64,000 nucleotides of DNA from Apilactobacillus apinorum (GTDB lineage: Bacteria > Bacillota > Bacilli > Lactobacillales > Lactobacillaceae). Each line of letters starts with the position of its first letter. The first letter of the stretch is position 1. Below are positions 56,168 to 64,000 of the stretch, one piece after another. The notes below the pieces were generated by a model. It searched no databases and was not told where the DNA came from. It was given only the letters and a program-made list of their open reading frames with translations. Location: NCBI RefSeq assembly GCF_001281175.1, contig NZ_KQ440396.1, positions 248,001-312,000 of the forward strand. Reading direction: 5' to 3'. Both the position numbers and the translations under genes were made by a program.

Positions 56168-57460
56168 TTAGTCAACAAATGTAAAAGTAAAGTCTAAAAT
56201 AGCGACTAAATCACCGTCTTTAGCTCCAGCTTCTCTAAGTGCTTCATCAACACCCATTCCTTTAAGCTGTCTTGCAAAGCGCAACATACTTTGATCATGT
56301 GTTGTATCAGTCATTTGGAATAATCTTTCAATCTTGTTACCAGATAATACCCAAACGTCATCTTCATCCCTACTAATTGTGAACGGTGCTTCTTCATCAG
56401 AAGCATTGTATTGGACTTCTTCATCCACTTCTTCGACATCAGTAATTGGGAATTTAGGTGTTGTTTCTAATAAGTCAGAAGTCTTACTAATTAGTTCAGT
56501 TAAACCTGCATGGGTAACGGATGAAATTGCTAACACTTCATGTGCTAATTCATCATCTTTAATTTGTTTCTTAAATTCTTCTAGATTTTCTTCAGCATCT
56601 GGCATATCCATCTTGGTAGCGACAACAATTTGTGGTCGTTTTAATAGGTTTTCATCATATTTAGCTAGTTCTTCATTAATTTTTTGATAGTCAACATAAG
56701 GGTCTCTACCTTCTTGTCCAGACATATCAACTAAATGTAAGATGACACGAGTTCTTTCAACGTGACGTAAGAATTGGAAACCTAAACCAATTCCAGATGA
56801 TGCACCTTCAATTAGACCAGGTAAATCAGCAATCACGAAATCTCTTCCATCATCTAATCTTACCATTCCTAAGTTTGGTACTAATGTCGTAAAGTGATAT
56901 TCAGCTACCTTAGGCTTTGAACTAGTAATGGTTGATAATAAGGTAGATTTACCTACTGATGGGAATCCAACTAACCCAACATCAGCTAACACTTTAAGTT
57001 CAAGTCTAACGTTTAGTTCTTCTCCTGGTTCCCCGTTTTCAGCAATTTCAGGTGCTGAGTTTTTAGCAGAAGCAAAATGAGTATTTCCTCTTCCACCACG
57101 ACCACCTTTTAGTGCAACATATTCATCATCAGGATTAACTAAATCGAATAATAGTTGATTGGTATCGTCATTATAGACAGATGTTCCTTCAGGTAAGTAA
57201 ATATATAAATCGTCAGCACTTTTACCTGTCATTCTCTTGTTACCACCATCAGCACCATTTTTGGCAGCAAATTTTCTTTTATATCTAAAGTCCATCAATG
57301 TGTTCATCCCTGTGTCCACACCAAAAATAATGTTTCCACCGCGGCCACCATCTCCACCAGCTGGTCCACCGTTTGGAACATATTTTTCTCTTCTAAAGGC
57401 AACGATTCCGTTACCACCTTTTCCTGACTTTATGTTAATTTTTACTTGATCAACAAACAT
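56168..57460 (-). CDS. obg: GTPase Obg (CgtA)
   Basis: 430 residues. N-terminal Gly-rich Obg fold ([20 protein letters not shown] and [16 protein letters not shown], 1-158), then the G domain with [14 protein letters not shown] (G1), [12 protein letters not shown] (G3) and [11 protein letters not shown] (G4-like). The C-terminal OCT domain (about 345-430) has [19 protein letters not shown]. It is involved in 50S assembly and stress. uvrC lies 74 bp upstream. Confidence 0.96.
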   Translation of the reverse strand: MFVDQVKINIKSGKGGNGIVAFRREKYVPNGGPAGGDGGRGGNIIFGVDTGMNTLMDFRYKRKFAAKNGADGGNKRMTGKSADDLYIYLPEGTSVYNDDTNQLLFDLVNPDDEYVALKGGRGGRGNTHFASAKNSAPEIAENGEPGEELNVRLELKVLADVGLVGFPSVGKSTLLSTITSSKPKVAEYHFTTLVPNLGMVRLDDGRDFVIADLPGLIEGASSGIGLGFQFLRHVERTRVILHLVDMSGQEGRDPYVDYQKINEELAKYDENLLKRPQIVVATKMDMPDAEENLEEFKKQIKDDELAHEVLAISSVTHAGLTELISKTSDLLETTPKFPITDVEEVDEEVQYNASDEEAPFTISRDEDDVWVLSGNKIERLFQMTDTTHDQSMLRFARQLKGMGVDEALREAGAKDGDLVAILDFTFTFVD

Positions 57461-57534
57461 GTTATCTCCGCTCTATCTTTTATTTTATAACTATTAGTAT
57501 AACTTTATTTTAAACATCAGTAAACAATCCATAT

Positions 57535-59322
57535 TTACTTTTCAATATTATTTAGATAATATTTGATGTTTTTGACTGTTTGGTCACTTATTCCTAATGC
57601 CTTTAGTTCACCAACTGGTGCATCAGCAATTTTCTTCATTGTTTTAAACTTATTTAATAACTTAGTTCTGGTCTTAGGACCAACACCTTCAATATTATCC
57701 AACTCAGAACTTAGTGAGTGTTTAGTGTGTACTTGTCTATGGAAATTAATCGCGAACCTATGCACTTCATCTTGAACTCTTTGAACAAGGTAGAAGGCCT
57801 GGCTTTTTGGATTTAATGAGATATGTTCATCTAATTCTCCAAATAACAAATCAGCCGTCTTATGTTTATCATTTTTTACCATTCCAGCAACAGGTATTTC
57901 CAAACCTAGTTCGTTTTCTAAGACATCTTTAACCGCATTTAACTGAATTTCTCCACCATCCATCAAAATCAAATCTGGCATATCAGCATGCTCTTTTAAA
58001 AGTCTTGTATATCTTCTTCTTATAACTTCTTTAGTGCTGGCTGCTTCATCGGCATGATCTTCGTTCTGCAACTTATATTTACGGTAAGCATTTTTGTTAG
58101 GTTTACCATCAACAAATTGAACCATTGCAGATACAATATCTGCTCCTTGAATATGTGAATGGTCAAATGCTTCAATCACATGCCCACGACTTATATTTAA
58201 GGCCGCACACAATTCATCCATTGCACCCTTAGTCTTAATATTGTCCAGTTCCATTAATCTAAACTTTTCATCTAGTACTAGCTTGGCATTCTTTTCAGCC
58301 ATGTCAATTAAATCTTTCTTCTGTCCTCTTTGTGGAACTCTTACTGGAGTATCGATGGCTTCAGATATTAAATCAACATCTAATGAGCTCGGTACTAATA
58401 CTTCTCGAGGAGTTTGATGATTTTCTTCAGAATAAAATTGACCAATAAAATCTTCCATCGTTTCAACTGGATCATCAACAATTGGAAAACTTCTCTTTAC
58501 TCTTTTTAATAACCTAGCCTGTCTAATAAAGAATATTTGGATAGAAATCCATCCATGATTAACATAGTAATTAAATACATCTCGTGGTGTTGTATCGTTA
58601 GAAATGATTTTTTGTTTTTCTACAGTGATTTCAATATATTTTAATTGATCTCTTATTTCAGCAGCTCTTTCGTATTGCATTTCTTCAGCTGCTGCTTTCA
58701 TCTTTTCGGTTAACATTTTCTTAGCAATGCTAACGTCACCATTTAGAAATGACTTAATTTGTTTTATTTGTTTATCATATTCTGACTTAGGAACTTTTTT
58801 AAAACATGCCCCTAAACATTGTCCCATATGGTAATACAAACAAGGACGGTGTTGGTATCCGTTACATCTTCTTAGTGGATATACTTTTTGAAGGAAATGA
58901 AGTGTTTCATCAGCCGCATACACATTTGGATAAGGTCCAAAGTAATATCCACCATCTTTTTTTATTGTGTTCACGATTTTTAATTGTGGATCTGTTTCAT
59001 TAGTAATCTTAATATAAGGGTATCCACCATTCCCCTGTTTCAATTGGATATTGTAGTAAGGACGATGCTTTTGAATCAATGTAATTTCTAAAAGGAAAGC
59101 TTCTTTATCGTTAGTTGTGATAATAGTTTCAAAATCTCTAATCTCAGAAACTAATTTTGCAGTCTTTCCTTCATGACTACTTTTGAAATATGAACGAACT
59201 CTATTTTTTAAGTTTTTGGCTTTTCCAACATAAATAATTTTTCCTAATTTATCTTTCATCAAATAACATCCAGGTAAATCAGGAAGTAAAGTTAGTTTAT
59301 GCTCAATATGTGATGTAGCCAA
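57535..59322 (-). CDS. uvrC: Excinuclease ABC subunit C
   Basis: 595 residues. Makes both incisions in nucleotide excision repair. N-terminal GIY-YIG domain (LPGCYLMKDKLGKIIYVG, about 16-90), UVR domain (about 200-235, AAEEMQYERAAEIRDQL), RNase H-like 5' nuclease (FDHSHIQGADIVSAMVQFVDG, then DLILMDGGEIQLNA), and C-terminal HhH repeats (VGPKTRTKLL). First gene of the uvrC-obg group. Start ATG preceded by GAGGTG. Confidence 0.95.
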   Translation of the reverse strand: MATSHIEHKLTLLPDLPGCYLMKDKLGKIIYVGKAKNLKNRVRSYFKSSHEGKTAKLVSEIRDFETIITTNDKEAFLLEITLIQKHRPYYNIQLKQGNGGYPYIKITNETDPQLKIVNTIKKDGGYYFGPYPNVYAADETLHFLQKVYPLRRCNGYQHRPCLYYHMGQCLGACFKKVPKSEYDKQIKQIKSFLNGDVSIAKKMLTEKMKAAAEEMQYERAAEIRDQLKYIEITVEKQKIISNDTTPRDVFNYYVNHGWISIQIFFIRQARLLKRVKRSFPIVDDPVETMEDFIGQFYSEENHQTPREVLVPSSLDVDLISEAIDTPVRVPQRGQKKDLIDMAEKNAKLVLDEKFRLMELDNIKTKGAMDELCAALNISRGHVIEAFDHSHIQGADIVSAMVQFVDGKPNKNAYRKYKLQNEDHADEAASTKEVIRRRYTRLLKEHADMPDLILMDGGEIQLNAVKDVLENELGLEIPVAGMVKNDKHKTADLLFGELDEHISLNPKSQAFYLVQRVQDEVHRFAINFHRQVHTKHSLSSELDNIEGVGPKTRTKLLNKFKTMKKIADAPVGELKALGISDQTVKNIKYYLNNIEK

Positions 59323-59348
59323 TTAAATCACCTCGTTCAAAAATCAAT

Positions 59349-59377
59349 ATGACAAATTCCGCTTAATTTGCTATTAT
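59349..59377 (+). promoter_or_regulatory. Promoter of the 46-codon gene
   Basis: ATGACA, a 17-nt spacer and TATTAT on the plus strand, 27 bp before the ATG. It divides uvrC from a small convergent-terminated gene. Confidence 0.62.
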
Positions 59378-59403
59378 ATAGCTAAAATAAGGAGATGCAT
59401 ATT

Positions 59404-59544
59404 ATGGGATTAAATATTCAACGTAATAACGATTTAAATGCAATGTTTGATAAGTTTGCTAAACTTGATACAAACGATAAAAATCGCGATAAATTTCTTA
59501 AAAGAAAAGATAAAAAGACATCTGACAAGAAAAAAGATAAATAA
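59404..59544 (+). CDS. Small charged protein (SPJ_0845-like), 46 residues
   Basis: 46 residues: GLNIQRNNDLNAMFDKFAKL followed by a Lys/Asp-rich tail. AAGGAG lies upstream, with a promoter before and a perfect 11-bp-stem terminator after, so the gene is real in spite of its size. The start pattern and charged tail recall the SPJ_0845 family of small proteins of lactic acid bacteria, whose role is unknown. That family name is from memory of the general pattern. Confidence 0.72.
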   Translation: MGLNIQRNNDLNAMFDKFAKLDTNDKNRDKFLKRKDKKTSDKKKDK

Positions 59545-59554
59545 ACGTAAAGCA

Positions 59555-59586
59555 GGCTTCACAATATAAATTGTGAAGCCTCTTTT
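59555..59586 (+). terminator. Terminator of the 46-codon gene
   Basis: GGCTTCACAAT/ATTGTGAAGCC perfect 11-bp stem with a 4-nt loop followed by TCTTTTT on the plus strand. Confidence 0.9.
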
Positions 59587-59861
59587 TATTTCTTCTTATT
59601 TAGGCGGTTAATGTTAAATTCAGCAATTTCTTCGAATTCAATCTTATTCCATTCTGCTATTTGTGATAAATACCAGAGAACATCTCCCATTTCTTTCACA
59701 AGTTGTTCTCGATCTAAATTATCACCATGAAATGTGTACTTTTTAACTAAATCAACAACTTGACCAGTTTCACTAGATAAACCTAGTGCACAGTTTGTTA
59801 AAACTTGTTCATTACCGTGTAAAGTCTTATTAGCAGCTTTTTGATATTCGTTAAATTCCAC
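59586..59861 (-). CDS. MazG-like nucleotide pyrophosphohydrolase
   Basis: 91 residues, a single MazG-type helical domain. The motif LSSETGQVVDLVKK with KEMGDVLWYLSQIAEW keeps the acidic residues for Mg2+ (EExxE/KExxDvl pattern, here SETG and KEMGD). Such proteins hydrolyse (d)NTPs or related nucleotides, cleaning the pool. It starts directly after the engB stop, in the same transcript. Confidence 0.85.
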   Translation of the reverse strand: MEFNEYQKAANKTLHGNEQVLTNCALGLSSETGQVVDLVKKYTFHGDNLDREQLVKEMGDVLWYLSQIAEWNKIEFEEIAEFNINRLNKKK

Positions 59862-60452
59862 TTATTTTACCCCCGTTTTACTTTCAATCCAATTCCAAAC
59901 TTCTTCTTTACCGTACTTACTCAAAGCAGAGAATAATTGAATTTCGTCTCCCTCTGCTAGATCAACAGTCTTGTTTAAAACACTAATTTCTTTATTCCAT
60001 TTGCTCTTTGGAGTCTTATCCATTTTAGTTGCTAATAATAATGTTGGAATTTCATAGTATTTCAAGAATTCATACATTTGAATGTCATCTTGACTAGGTT
60101 CACGACGACCGTCAATTAATAAAACAACCCCTTTTAGTTGTTTTCTTGTGGTTAAGTAGGTTTCAATCATTTGTCCCCACTTAGCACGTTGTGCCTTAGA
60201 AATCTTGGCATAACCATATCCTGGGATATCAACAAAGAATAATTTTTCATCAATATTATAAAAATTAAGAGTTTGTGTTTTTCCTGGTTTGTTAGATGTT
60301 CTTGCATATCCATTACGATTAATTAAAACATTGGTAAGTGATGACTTCCCAACATTAGATCTTCCAACTAAAGCAATTTCAGGATATCCATTAGCTGGAT
60401 ATTGCTTTGGCTCAACCGCACTGATATCAATATTAACATTGTGTACGTCCAT
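59862..60452 (-). CDS. engB: GTP-binding protein EngB/YsxC
   Basis: 196 residues. GTPase of 50S assembly. [18 protein letters not shown] is G1, [12 protein letters not shown]3 and [12 protein letters not shown] the G4 (TKMD). The order clpX-engB is classical in Firmicutes. A terminator separates it from clpX. Confidence 0.96.
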   Translation of the reverse strand: MDVHNVNIDISAVEPKQYPANGYPEIALVGRSNVGKSSLTNVLINRNGYARTSNKPGKTQTLNFYNIDEKLFFVDIPGYGYAKISKAQRAKWGQMIETYLTTRKQLKGVVLLIDGRREPSQDDIQMYEFLKYYEIPTLLLATKMDKTPKSKWNKEISVLNKTVDLAEGDEIQLFSALSKYGKEEVWNWIESKTGVK

Positions 60453-60559
60453 TTAATTCACTCGTTTCTTTTTTGTATACATTAATTTTAACATAAAACA
60501 GGACTATTTAATAAAGACAATCCCATTAAATTATGGTTATTTTTCAATGTTAATAATAA

Positions 60560-60592
60560 AAGACCTTACAGAAATTAATCTGCAAGGTCCGC
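60560..60592 (-). terminator. Terminator after clpX
   Basis: GGACCTTGCAGA/TCTGTAAGGTC hairpin (one mismatch) followed by TTTTATTATT on the minus strand. Confidence 0.85.
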
Positions 60593-60598
60593 TATTAT

Positions 60599-61840
60599 TT
60601 AGGCTTTTTTAATGATGTTTGGTTCACCATTTTTTTGAACGGCATCCTTAGTAATAACAACTTTTTCCACATCGTCTTCACTTGGAATTTCGTACATTAC
60701 GTCTCTCATAGTGTCTTCCATGATTGATCTTAATCCACGAGCTCCAGTTTTTCTTTCGATAGCTGTATGTGCCATTTCCTTCAATGCGTCTTCATCAAAT
60801 TCTAAATCAACGCCATCAATTGACATCAACTTAACATATTGCTTAACCAATGCATTTTTAGGTTCTGTAAGAATTCTAACTAAATCATCTTCTGATAATT
60901 TGTTTAGAGCTGTTAAAATTGGTAATCTACCGATAAATTCTGGAATTAAACCAAATTGAAGTAAATCACTTGGAATAACATGTTGCATAATATTATCTTC
61001 GTTCACTTTTGCAGCTTCACTAGAATCAGTGCCAAAACCAATTGTTTTATCGCCTAGTCTGTGCTTAACGATATCTTGAATACCATCAAAAGCACCACCT
61101 ACGATGAATAAAATATTCTTGGTATCAATTTGAATCATTTCTTGTTGAGGATGTTTTCTACCACCATTAGGTGGAACACTAGCAACTGTACCTTCTAAGA
61201 TTTTTAGAAGTGCTTGTTGAACACCTTCACCTGAAACATCTCTTGTAATAGAAACATTTTCGGATTTCTTAGCAATCTTATCAATTTCATCAACATAAAT
61301 GATTCCTTTTTCAGCTCTTTCAACATCAAAATCAGCATTTTGTAACAGCTTTAATAAGATGTTTTCGACGTCTTCTCCGACATATCCAGCTTCAGTTAAT
61401 GTAGTTGCATCAGCGATTGCAAAAGGTACATTTAAAATTCTTGCCAATGATTGTGCTAAATAAGTTTTACCAGAACCCGTAGGTCCAATAATTGAAATAT
61501 TACTTTTTTGTAGTTCAGTATCGTCATCACTATCTAAATTATTTACACGTTTGTAGTGATTATATACTGCCACCGCTAATGTCTTCTTAGCTTCATCTTG
61601 ACCAATAACATAATCATTTAACTTAGCCACAATTTCTTTTGGACTAAGTGATTTGAAAGTAGTATCGGCATTTTCTTGAGCTAATTCTTCATCAACAATA
61701 TCTTTACATAAATCAATACATTCATTACAAATGTACACGTCTGGTCCCGCGACGATTTTCTTTACTTGATCTTGTGATTTTCCACAAAATGAACAAGTAA
61801 TGGGGCCTTTTCCTTCACTATCTTCAAACAAATGCTTCAC
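60599..61840 (-). CDS. clpX: ATP-dependent Clp protease ATP-binding subunit ClpX
   Basis: 413 residues. An N-terminal zinc-binding domain with [11 protein letters not shown] and CNECIDLC, the AAA+ core with Walker [15 protein letters not shown], Walker [12 protein letters not shown], pore-type GYVGEDVE and sensor IPEFIGRLP. Hands substrates to ClpP. It lies between tig and engB, each with its own terminator. Confidence 0.97.
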   Translation of the reverse strand: MKHLFEDSEGKGPITCSFCGKSQDQVKKIVAGPDVYICNECIDLCKDIVDEELAQENADTTFKSLSPKEIVAKLNDYVIGQDEAKKTLAVAVYNHYKRVNNLDSDDDTELQKSNISIIGPTGSGKTYLAQSLARILNVPFAIADATTLTEAGYVGEDVENILLKLLQNADFDVERAEKGIIYVDEIDKIAKKSENVSITRDVSGEGVQQALLKILEGTVASVPPNGGRKHPQQEMIQIDTKNILFIVGGAFDGIQDIVKHRLGDKTIGFGTDSSEAAKVNEDNIMQHVIPSDLLQFGLIPEFIGRLPILTALNKLSEDDLVRILTEPKNALVKQYVKLMSIDGVDLEFDEDALKEMAHTAIERKTGARGLRSIMEDTMRDVMYEIPSEDDVEKVVITKDAVQKNGEPNIIKKA

Positions 61841-61912
61841 CCCTAATAATTACTATATTATATAAAATAATACCATATTATAGCTGCTCTTAAAATTATA
61901 AAGTCTTTAAAA

Positions 61913-61950
61913 CAAAAAGGTCCAATTAACATTTTGTTAATTGGACCTTC
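61913..61950 (-). terminator. Terminator after tig
   Basis: AAGGTCCAATTAAC perfect 14-bp stem with a 5-nt loop followed by TTTTTG on the minus strand. Confidence 0.92.
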
Positions 61951-61971
61951 TATATTAACAATAAAATTTAA

Positions 61972-63276
61972 TTATTTGTTAATTTTTGACTTTGGTTCTT
62001 GTTTAGCATTGTCAGTGATTAACTTAACAGCATTTTGAATTGAAATATCATGTTTCAACATGTCTTCAGTTAATGCACCACGAACAGCTTCTTCCTTCAT
62101 ACCGTATTGAGCAGCTAAGTCCTTAACTTGTTGGTCAATTTCTTCGTTTGAAGGTTCGATGTTAGCATCCTTAACGATTGCTTCTAATACAAGGTTAGTC
62201 TTAACACGTTCTTCAGCACCGTTAGCAAATTGTTTCTTCAAATCATCTGGGTTAGTTCCAGTTAATTGGAAGTACATTTCTGCATTAATACCTTGTTGTT
62301 GCATACTTGCAAGGTATTGGTCCATTTGACGTTGGATATCTTCATCAATCATAGCTTGAGGAATATCCTTAACAGTAGCGTTAGCAACAGCACCCTTAAT
62401 AGCTTCGTCTTCTACTTGAGTGTCGCCTTCAGCCTTCTTTTGTTCTTTTAGTTGTTCTTTGATCTTGTTCTTTAGTTCTTCTAGACTATCAACGTCTTCA
62501 TCAACGTCTTTAGCAAATTCATCGTCTAGTTCAGGCATTTGTTTTTCCTTAACTTCGTGAATCTTAGTCTTGAAGATAGCTTCTTTAGCAGCTAACTCTT
62601 TAGCTTGGTAATCTTCTGGGAATGTTACCTTAACATCAACATCTTCACCAGCTTTGTGACCAACTAATTGATCTTCGAAACCAGGAATGAATGAACCTGA
62701 ACCTAGTTCTAGTGAGTAGTTAGTAGCTTGACCACCATCAAATTGTTTGTCATCAACGTAACCATCAAAATCGATAACAACAGTGTCACCGTTTGCAGCA
62801 GCCTTGTCTTCTTTAAGAACTAGTTCTGCTTGGTTTTTACGCATGTCTTCAATTTTAGCGTCTACATCTTTTTGGTATACACGAGTGTTTGGTTTTTCAA
62901 CTACGATTCCTTTGTATTCACCTAATTCAACATCAGGTTTAACTGAAACTTTAGCTTTTAAAACCCATGGTTTGTCTTTTTCTAAGCTATCAACATCAAC
63001 TTCTGGTTGAGCAACTGGTTCGATACCAGCTTCTTTAATAGCTTCACTGTAAGCTTCTGGTAATAAAATGTTTAAAGCATCTTGGTATAGAGCTTCTTCA
63101 CCATACATTTCATTAAAGATTTGACGTGAAACTTTTCCTTTACGGAAACCAGGAACAGTGATGTTGTTCTTGTTTTTGTTAAAGGCTTTGTCTAGACCTT
63201 CTTTTACTTTATCAACACTAATTTCAAATGTTAATTCTCCGTCGTTAGTGCCTTTTTTTTCCCATTTAGCTGACAT
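61972..63276 (-). CDS. tig: Trigger factor
   Basis: 434 residues. The ribosome-tethered chaperone/peptidyl-prolyl isomerase. The ribosome signature is [15 protein letters not shown] (about 40-55), the FKBP domain begins near 160 ([20 protein letters not shown]), and the C-terminal chaperone arms follow. An A8 run near the start (KKG) is in frame, unlike the broken homopolymers of the prophage. Confidence 0.96.
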   Translation of the reverse strand: MSAKWEKKGTNDGELTFEISVDKVKEGLDKAFNKNKNNITVPGFRKGKVSRQIFNEMYGEEALYQDALNILLPEAYSEAIKEAGIEPVAQPEVDVDSLEKDKPWVLKAKVSVKPDVELGEYKGIVVEKPNTRVYQKDVDAKIEDMRKNQAELVLKEDKAAANGDTVVIDFDGYVDDKQFDGGQATNYSLELGSGSFIPGFEDQLVGHKAGEDVDVKVTFPEDYQAKELAAKEAIFKTKIHEVKEKQMPELDDEFAKDVDEDVDSLEELKNKIKEQLKEQKKAEGDTQVEDEAIKGAVANATVKDIPQAMIDEDIQRQMDQYLASMQQQGINAEMYFQLTGTNPDDLKKQFANGAEERVKTNLVLEAIVKDANIEPSNEEIDQQVKDLAAQYGMKEEAVRGALTEDMLKHDISIQNAVKLITDNAKQEPKSKINK

Positions 63277-63396
63277 TATTTTCCCTCCGAAATGAAAATA
63301 TAATTTTTACAATTTTTCTTCTAATTGCGCACCTCTATATTTTAACGTAATGAAGGTTAAAAGTAAATAATTAAAGGTTTATCCGTAATTTTATGT

Positions 63397-63430
63397 ACAA
63401 AAAAAGATTCAGATTAGATCTGAATCTTTT
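63397..63430 (-). terminator. Terminator after tuf
   Basis: AAGATTCAGAT/ATCTGAATCTT perfect stem with a 3-nt loop, with TTTTTTT on the minus strand after it. Confidence 0.9.
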
Positions 63431-63441
63431 TTAATCAAATA

Positions 63442-64000
63442 TTAGTCTTCGATGTCTGAAACAACACCGGCACCAACAGTGTGTCCACCTTCACGAACAG
63501 TGAACTTAGTTCCTTGTTCGATGGCAACTGGTTTAGTTAGTTCAACGTTAAATTCAACGTTATCACCAGGCATAACCATTTCAACACCTGCTTCTAGTTC
63601 GATAACACCAGTAACATCGGTAGTATGGAAGTAGAATTGTGGGCGGTAGTTTGAGAAGAATGGAGTATGACGTCCACCTTCTTCTTTACTTAGAGCATAT
63701 ACTTGAGCCTTGAACTTAGTGTGAGTCTTGATTGAACCTGGAGCAGCAATAACTTGTCCACGAACAACTTGTTCACGGTTAACACCACGAAGTAACATAC
63801 CAACGTTATCTCCGGCTTCACCTTCGTCAAGAGTCTTACGGAACATTTCTAGACCAGTAACAGTAGTCTTTAGAACGTCTTCAACAAGACCGATGATTTC
63901 AACTTCATCACCAACAGCAACTGCACCACGGTCGATACGACCAGAAGCAACAGTACCACGACCAGTGATAGTAAATACATCTTCAACAGGCATTAGTAAT
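63442..64000 (-). CDS. tuf: Elongation factor Tu, C-terminal part (runs off the window)
   Basis: The last 185 or so codons of EF-Tu, reading in at the edge. [20 protein letters not shown] opens domain II and the tail contains [21 protein letters not shown] and [13 protein letters not shown]. The G domain lies beyond the right edge, so the start is not in the window. EF-Tu delivers aminoacyl-tRNA; its exchange factor Ts is encoded at 12996-13871. Confidence 0.97.
   Translation of the reverse strand, partial: LLMPVEDVFTITGRGTVASGRIDRGAVAVGDEVEIIGLVEDVLKTTVTGLEMFRKTLDEGEAGDNVGMLLRGVNREQVVRGQVIAAPGSIKTHTKFKAQVYALSKEEGGRHTPFFSNYRPQFYFHTTDVTGVIELEAGVEMVMPGDNVEFNVELTKPVAIEQGTKFTVREGGHTVGAGVVSDIED

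Noticed and set aside
63250-63276. Homopolymer lesions explained by general sequencing error
   Set aside because: The A8 run in tig and many other A/T runs in host genes are in frame; broken runs occur only in the prophage. Error is not excluded for single sites but does not explain the pattern.

Overview
The window is a low-G+C Gram-positive chromosome segment. PolC, YlxR, the YneF/YnzC-LexA block, MvaS (mevalonate route), a D-lactate dehydrogenase and gene orders tuf-tig-clpX-ysxC and rpsB-tsf-pyrH-frr-uppS-cdsA-rseP-proS-polC-rimP-nusA-ylxR-ylxQ all point to Lactobacillaceae. The dispersin-like hexosaminidase and strong A+T bias would suit an insect- or plant-associated genus such as Apilactobacillus or Fructilactobacillus, but that placement is only a guess.

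Region 1 (1-22128) is host core. Positions 1-14879 form a long minus-strand housekeeping run: translation (rpsB, tsf, frr, proS), UMP kinase, cell-envelope lipids (uppS, cdsA), the RseP protease, PolC, and the rimP-nusA-ylxR-ylxQ operon. Then come D-lactate dehydrogenase, the trmN6-yazA pair, plsC, yneF, ynzC divergent from lexA across an SOS box, a nucleoside deoxyribosyltransferase, mvaS, a small unknown gene and a secreted GH20 enzyme that closely resembles dispersin B.

Region 2 (about 22346-52186) is a contractile-tailed (PBSX/Xkd-like) prophage remnant of about 29.8 kb. It is inserted in the 3' end of tRNA-Ser(CGA). A 14-bp duplicate of the tRNA end marks the far side. The late genes run on the minus strand and look nearly complete: terS, terL, portal, minor head protein, scaffold, decoration protein, capsid, connectors, sheath, tube, chaperones, tape measure, LysM protein, hub, spike, baseplate, fibre, holin and GH25 lysin. 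The N-terminal part of the integrase and the whole lysogeny/replication module are missing. Two cargo cassettes stand out. One is a signal-peptide protein plus a tiny two-helix membrane protein between terS and terL, with its own promoter. The other is an AbiH-type defence gene translationally coupled to a membrane-protein gene between the lysin and the left att site; both cargo genes there are damaged.

Four prophage genes are broken or bypassed at homopolymers (G8, A12, A7, T7). The two tail genes (G8, A12) would each be restored by a single -1 slip on a classical slippery heptamer. Host genes in the same window, including one with an A8 run, are intact.

Region 3 (52175-64000) is host core again: tRNA-Ser, apt, recJ, rnz, obg, uvrC, a small plus-strand gene, a MazG-like gene, ysxC, clpX, tig and the 3' part of tuf. 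Most operons end in recognisable hairpin-plus-T terminators.
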